A DNA stretch of 64,000 nt from positions 1,771,586 to 1,835,585 of the forward strand of contig JAHBVS010000001.1 of the NCBI GenBank assembly GCA_019637445.1, read 5' to 3'. The stretch's first letter is position 1, and each line of letters begins with the position of its first letter. Positions 61,113 to 64,000 of this stretch are shown piece by piece. A program made the translations under genes and the position numbers. Below the pieces are notes generated by a model that saw nothing but the letters and a program-made list of their open reading frames with translations, was not told where the DNA came from and searched no databases. The DNA is from Gemmatimonadaceae bacterium. GTDB taxonomy: Bacteria > Gemmatimonadota > Gemmatimonadetes > Gemmatimonadales > Gemmatimonadaceae.

Positions 61113-62141
61113 GTGACCACCAGACGCGACTTCCTAGCCTCGACGACGGCTGCCCTCGCAGCCTCCGCGATTCCCGCCTCCGAGGCCGCCGCATCCCAAG
61201 CTTCCGCATCCGCAGTCCGCGCGAGGCCGACGATTATCGCGAGCGCGAACGGCATCCGCGGCGTCCGCGTGGCCTATGACAAGATCGTCGCGGGTGAAGA
61301 CACCCTGGACGCCATCATCGCCGGCGTGAACATCCAAGAGTTGGACCCCCACGATCAGTCAGTCGGCCTCGGCGGCTTCCCGAATCGCGACGGCGTAGTG
61401 CAACTCGATGCCAGCTGCATGCACGGCCCCACCAAGCGCGCAGGTGCCGTCGGCTGCCTGGAGGACATCGCCACTCCGAGCCTGGTCGCGAAGGCGATCA
61501 TGGACTACACCGACCACATCATGCTGGTTGGTGACGATGCCAAGAAGTTTGCGCTGGAGCTTGGGTTCAAGCCGCAGAACCTGCTGACGGAGCAGACTCG
61601 GCAGGACTGGCTGCGCTGGCGCGCACAGTTGAATCCGAACGACGCCCATCTGGACTACGAAGGCAACGTCGCCATCAAGTTCTCGACCGGCACGATCAAC
61701 ATGAATGCCGTGAACGCGAGCGGTGACATTTCCTCGGTGACCACCACCAGCGGGATGGCCTGGAAGGTGCCGGGCCGTGTGGGCGACTCGCCGATCATTG
61801 GTGCGGGCCAGTACTGCGACAACACCGTCGGCGCCGCGGGCTCGACCGGACGCGGTGAGGCGAACATCAAGGTCTGTGGCGGCTTCCTCACCGTCGAGTT
61901 CATGCGGCAGGGGCTGTCGCCGCAGGCGGCCTGCCTCAAGACGCTGGAGCGGATCGTTGCGATGACCGAGCGCCGGCTCCTCGATGAACGCGGGCGGCCG
62001 ACCTTCGATATCCAGTTCTACGCCATCAGCAAGGACGGCCGTTACGGTTCGGCGACGATGTACGAAGGCGCCGAGTTTGCGGTGGCGGACTCGAATGGGG
62101 CGCGCGTGGAGAAGTGCGCGTTCCTCTACCGGCGCGGCTAG
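61113..62141 (+). CDS. Tat-exported Ntn-hydrolase, N4-(beta-N-acetylglucosaminyl)-L-asparaginase type
   Basis: A 342-residue protein from GTG 61113, which places a twin-arginine signal at the N-terminus (TTRRDFLAST, then alanine-rich to about residue 35). The body is the aspartylglucosaminidase-like Ntn fold. FSTGTINMNAVN holds the presumed autocleavage threonine (GTI, compare HDTI), followed by SVTTTSGMAWKVPGRVGDSP, IIGAGQYCDNTVGAAGSTG and GRGEANIKVCGG. The active enzyme would be two chains made by self-cleavage before Thr. It hydrolyses GlcNAc-asparagine or isoaspartyl bonds. The long ORF upstream passes through the repeat and is not coding. Confidence 0.88.
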   Translation: MTTRRDFLASTTAALAASAIPASEAAASQASASAVRARPTIIASANGIRGVRVAYDKIVAGEDTLDAIIAGVNIQELDPHDQSVGLGGFPNRDGVVQLDASCMHGPTKRAGAVGCLEDIATPSLVAKAIMDYTDHIMLVGDDAKKFALELGFKPQNLLTEQTRQDWLRWRAQLNPNDAHLDYEGNVAIKFSTGTINMNAVNASGDISSVTTTSGMAWKVPGRVGDSPIIGAGQYCDNTVGAAGSTGRGEANIKVCGGFLTVEFMRQGLSPQAACLKTLERIVAMTERRLLDERGRPTFDIQFYAISKDGRYGSATMYEGAEFAVADSNGARVEKCAFLYRRG

Positions 62142-62227
62142 CGGCGACGGGCGTCGCGATCGGCAGCGCGGCGCGTTCTAGGCCGCTGCGGCGTCCTCGG
62201 CGGCCTTGCGTCTCTCCCCAACCGCGG

Positions 62228-63598
62228 TCAACGTGCGCCGTCCGCGCGGCGAGTGCTCGTCCTGAAGCCCGCCGCCGCGCCGCCGACCTTCTCCGCCGAC
62301 TGCAGTAGCGAGCTCGCCGCGGCCGCAATCTCTTCGGTGCTGGCGCTCTGCTCCTCGCTAGCTGCCGCCACATCCTGCATCGAGTCGGCGAACGAGCGCG
62401 TGCCGCGCGACAGCGACTCCAGCTTCTCGGTGATCTCGCGCGCCAGCTGCTGACCGGAGCTCGCGGTGGCCGACATCGACGAGATCCAACCGTCCCCGGC
62501 GGCGACGGCGAGCTCCACGGAGCTGAAGGCCTCGCGGCCGCGCGATGTCGTGGCGCGTACCGTCTCCACCGTTGCGCGTGAGCGCACCGCCGAGGCGTGG
62601 GCGGCCTCGACCTGCGCAATCAAGTCCTTCATCAGGACGTCCGTCTTTGACGCCGCCTCCTGCGTGGCCTGCGCGAGACGTCGCACCTCGTTGGCCACCA
62701 CGGTGAATCCCTCGCCGTGCTCGCCGGCGCGCGAGGCCTCCATCGACGCGTTCATCGCCAGCAGCTTGGACTGCTTGGCGATGCGCTGCACCAGCGCGAC
62801 GAAGGCGAGGATCTCCTCCGATGCGCCTGCCAATGCCTCGGTAGCGGCCGCGCCGGCGCGCACATCGCTGGCGAGTTCGTCCAGGCGGCGCGCACCTTCG
62901 TCGAGATGCCCTGCGTTCCCGGCCGCCAGCTCGGAGAGTTCGCGGTTGCGGCGCAGGCCGTCGTTGGCGCCATCGCTGACGCCGGCGGCCAGCTGCGCGA
63001 GGCGGGTCGCATCGCCACTCAGGCCGCGGATGGTCTCGGCCATCGTCGCGGACTCGAGGCTGAGCGCGCTCGCCGTCTCGGCCACTCCCGACGCCGCTTG
63101 CGCCAGGTGCTCCGTGCTCGCGGTGATCTCCGAGGCCCGCTGCTGCGTGGCGCCGGCATTCTCGCGGATCAGCGAGGCGAGGCGCCGCAGCGTGCTCGTC
63201 ATCTCGACCATCGCACGGCCCAGGCGGCCGAGTTGACCGCCCTCGTCGGCGGCGTCGGGGCGCTGGGTGAGGTCGCCGCCGGCGATGGATTCCGCGACGT
63301 CCGCGAGCCCGCGGATCTGCTCGCCCACGGCGGGGGAGATGAGGAAGCGGAAGATGACCGCCGCCGCGGTGAGCGAGAAGGCCAGCACCAGCCCGACGAG
63401 CCAGGGGAGCCGTCCCTCGGCGGCCAGCTCGGTGATGATGGGCGCCCCGACCAGCATGGCGATGGCCACGCCCACCGCCCCCACGATGGCCGACCAGTCG
63501 GCGGCCTGGTCGATGATGTGGCGGCGGACGCGCCCGCGGGGGGCGTCAGGTTTGGTCGGAGCTTCCACGGCGGCTAAATTTCCCAGATTCCCTTCCAT
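62228..63598 (-). CDS. Methyl-accepting chemotaxis-like protein without large sensor domain
   Basis: A 456-residue protein from ATG 63598. Two membrane helices (SAIVGAVGVAIAMLVGAPII and LVGLVLAFSLTAAAVIFRFL) are only a few residues apart, so almost no periplasmic sensor remains. A HAMP-like helix (DVAESIAGGDLTQRPD) is followed by a long coiled coil with the receptor hairpin tip RIAKQSKLLAMNASMEASRAGEHGEGFTVVANEVRRLA (in part) that contacts CheA and CheW. It may sense membrane or cytoplasmic state. Its first 20 codons overlap the leuS promoter on the other strand, so a start further in is possible. Confidence 0.85.
   Translation of the reverse strand: MEGNLGNLAAVEAPTKPDAPRGRVRRHIIDQAADWSAIVGAVGVAIAMLVGAPIITELAAEGRLPWLVGLVLAFSLTAAAVIFRFLISPAVGEQIRGLADVAESIAGGDLTQRPDAADEGGQLGRLGRAMVEMTSTLRRLASLIRENAGATQQRASEITASTEHLAQAASGVAETASALSLESATMAETIRGLSGDATRLAQLAAGVSDGANDGLRRNRELSELAAGNAGHLDEGARRLDELASDVRAGAAATEALAGASEEILAFVALVQRIAKQSKLLAMNASMEASRAGEHGEGFTVVANEVRRLAQATQEAASKTDVLMKDLIAQVEAAHASAVRSRATVETVRATTSRGREAFSSVELAVAAGDGWISSMSATASSGQQLAREITEKLESLSRGTRSFADSMQDVAAASEEQSASTEEIAAAASSLLQSAEKVGGAAAGFRTSTRRADGAR
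63552..63582 (+). promoter_or_regulatory. leuS promoter of TTG-N20-TAAATTTC type
   Basis: TTG (63552-63554), 20-base spacer and TAAATTTC (63575-63582), the same as the gyrA promoter. It lies 21 bp before the leuS ATG and inside the 5' end of the chemotaxis-like gene. Confidence 0.6.
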
Positions 63599-63603
63599 AG
63601 ACG

Positions 63604-64000
63604 ATGACAGCACCCGCACCAGAGCCAATCGGCTACGACCCCACGGCGATCGAGGCGCGATGGCGGCAGCAGTGGGCCGATCGCGGCACGCATCGCAGCG
63701 ACATCGCGAACGGCGAACGTCCGTTCTACGCGTTGATGATGTTTCCCTACCCGTCGGCCGAAGGCCTGCACGTGGGGAATCTGTTCGCGTTCACCGGTTG
63801 TGATATCTATGCGCGCTTCCAGCGCCTGCAAGGTCACACGGTGTTCGAGCCGCTGGGCTACGACGCGTTCGGCATCCACTCGGAGAACTTCGCCCTGAAG
63901 GTCGGCGTGCATCCGATGGAGTTGATCCCGCGGAACATCGCGAACTTCCGTCGGCAGTTGGACCGCGCGGGCCTGATGGTGGACTGGTCGCGCTCGGTGG
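63604..64000 (+). CDS. leuS: Leucyl-tRNA synthetase (5' part; gene continues beyond the window)
   Basis: The first 132 codons of a class I aminoacyl-tRNA synthetase; the reading frame stays open to the end. The HIGH-type ATP motif is HVGN (His56-Asn59) in FPYPSAEGLHVGNL. FEPLGYDAFGIHSENFALKVGVHPMELI and NFRRQLDRAGLMVDWSRS (parts) match leucyl enzymes. It charges tRNA-Leu with leucine. ATG 63604 follows a strong promoter; only five bases separate it from the divergent chemotaxis-like start codon. Confidence 0.95.
   Translation, partial: MTAPAPEPIGYDPTAIEARWRQQWADRGTHRSDIANGERPFYALMMFPYPSAEGLHVGNLFAFTGCDIYARFQRLQGHTVFEPLGYDAFGIHSENFALKVGVHPMELIPRNIANFRRQLDRAGLMVDWSRSV

Overview
The window reads as a chromosomal segment of a high-GC, Gram-negative environmental bacterium, most likely a member of Gemmatimonadota. 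This is inference from several features: many exported beta-propeller proteins, a caa3-type oxidase operon, abundant lipoproteins, and promoters of the form TTG-N20-TAAATTTC before gyrA and leuS. Those promoters resemble the TTTG/TAnnTTTG promoters of Bacteroidota rather than the E. coli type. No rRNA, tRNA, CRISPR array, prophage or transposase gene was seen. Almost all the sequence is coding; the only gap over 300 bp (6877-7208) is filled with repeats.

Layout. 0.1-7 kb: DinB-like protein, convergent lpdA-sucB (2-oxoglutarate dehydrogenase E3 and E2), an alcohol-dehydrogenase-like gene with a small zinc-ribbon protein, and two membrane proteins. 7.2-18 kb: gyrA, then a run of exported propeller proteins interrupted at 11-14 kb by a visibly less GC-rich block on the minus strand: ECF sigma factor, six-cysteine secreted peptide, DsbA-like oxidase, propeller. 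18-26 kb: RND adaptor and two RND pumps, then a phosphatase. 26-34 kb: threonine dehydratase overlapping a Ser/Thr kinase, an exported TPR-like protein, a YD-repeat-like protein divergent from a CadC-like regulator, a Kir-like channel with a non-canonical filter, and a CPA1 antiporter. 34.8-39.4 kb: two small regulatory units, a TetR gene with tandem operators facing an outer-membrane/DUF2306/hydrolase operon, and a MerR gene facing DUF2938-DUF2798. 39.4-44.6 kb: lipoprotein, sensor kinase and NtrC-type regulator in overlapping order, followed by a TPR lipoprotein behind a probable sigma-54 promoter. 44.6-51 kb: an exported FMN hydroxy-acid dehydrogenase with a CXXCH motif, small membrane proteins, saccharopine dehydrogenase-like enzyme and dacB. 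51-56.3 kb: caa3 oxidase operon (coxB-coxA-coxC-subunit IV-ctaG). 56.5-64 kb: a cyclic-nucleotide-domain/aspartase fusion, an M20 peptidase, an S23/IVP-type four-helix-bundle gene bracketed by inverted repeats, a Tat-exported asparaginase, a chemoreceptor-like protein and the start of leuS.

The most unusual things are: (1) the S23/IVP gene at 60.5-60.9 kb lying between inverted copies of a GATGCGGG repeat, with a gene-free copy inside the oxidase operon; (2) the ECF / Cys-rich peptide / DsbA / propeller cluster; (3) the Kir-like protein whose selectivity filter reads RAGTG; (4) the hydroxy-acid dehydrogenase with a heme-c motif; (5) the cNMP-aspartase fusion. Several intergenic repeats are built from heptamers (GGATGRA, GGATGCG, CACAGAG) and abut stop or start codons closely.

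All family assignments come from reading motifs; no database search was run.
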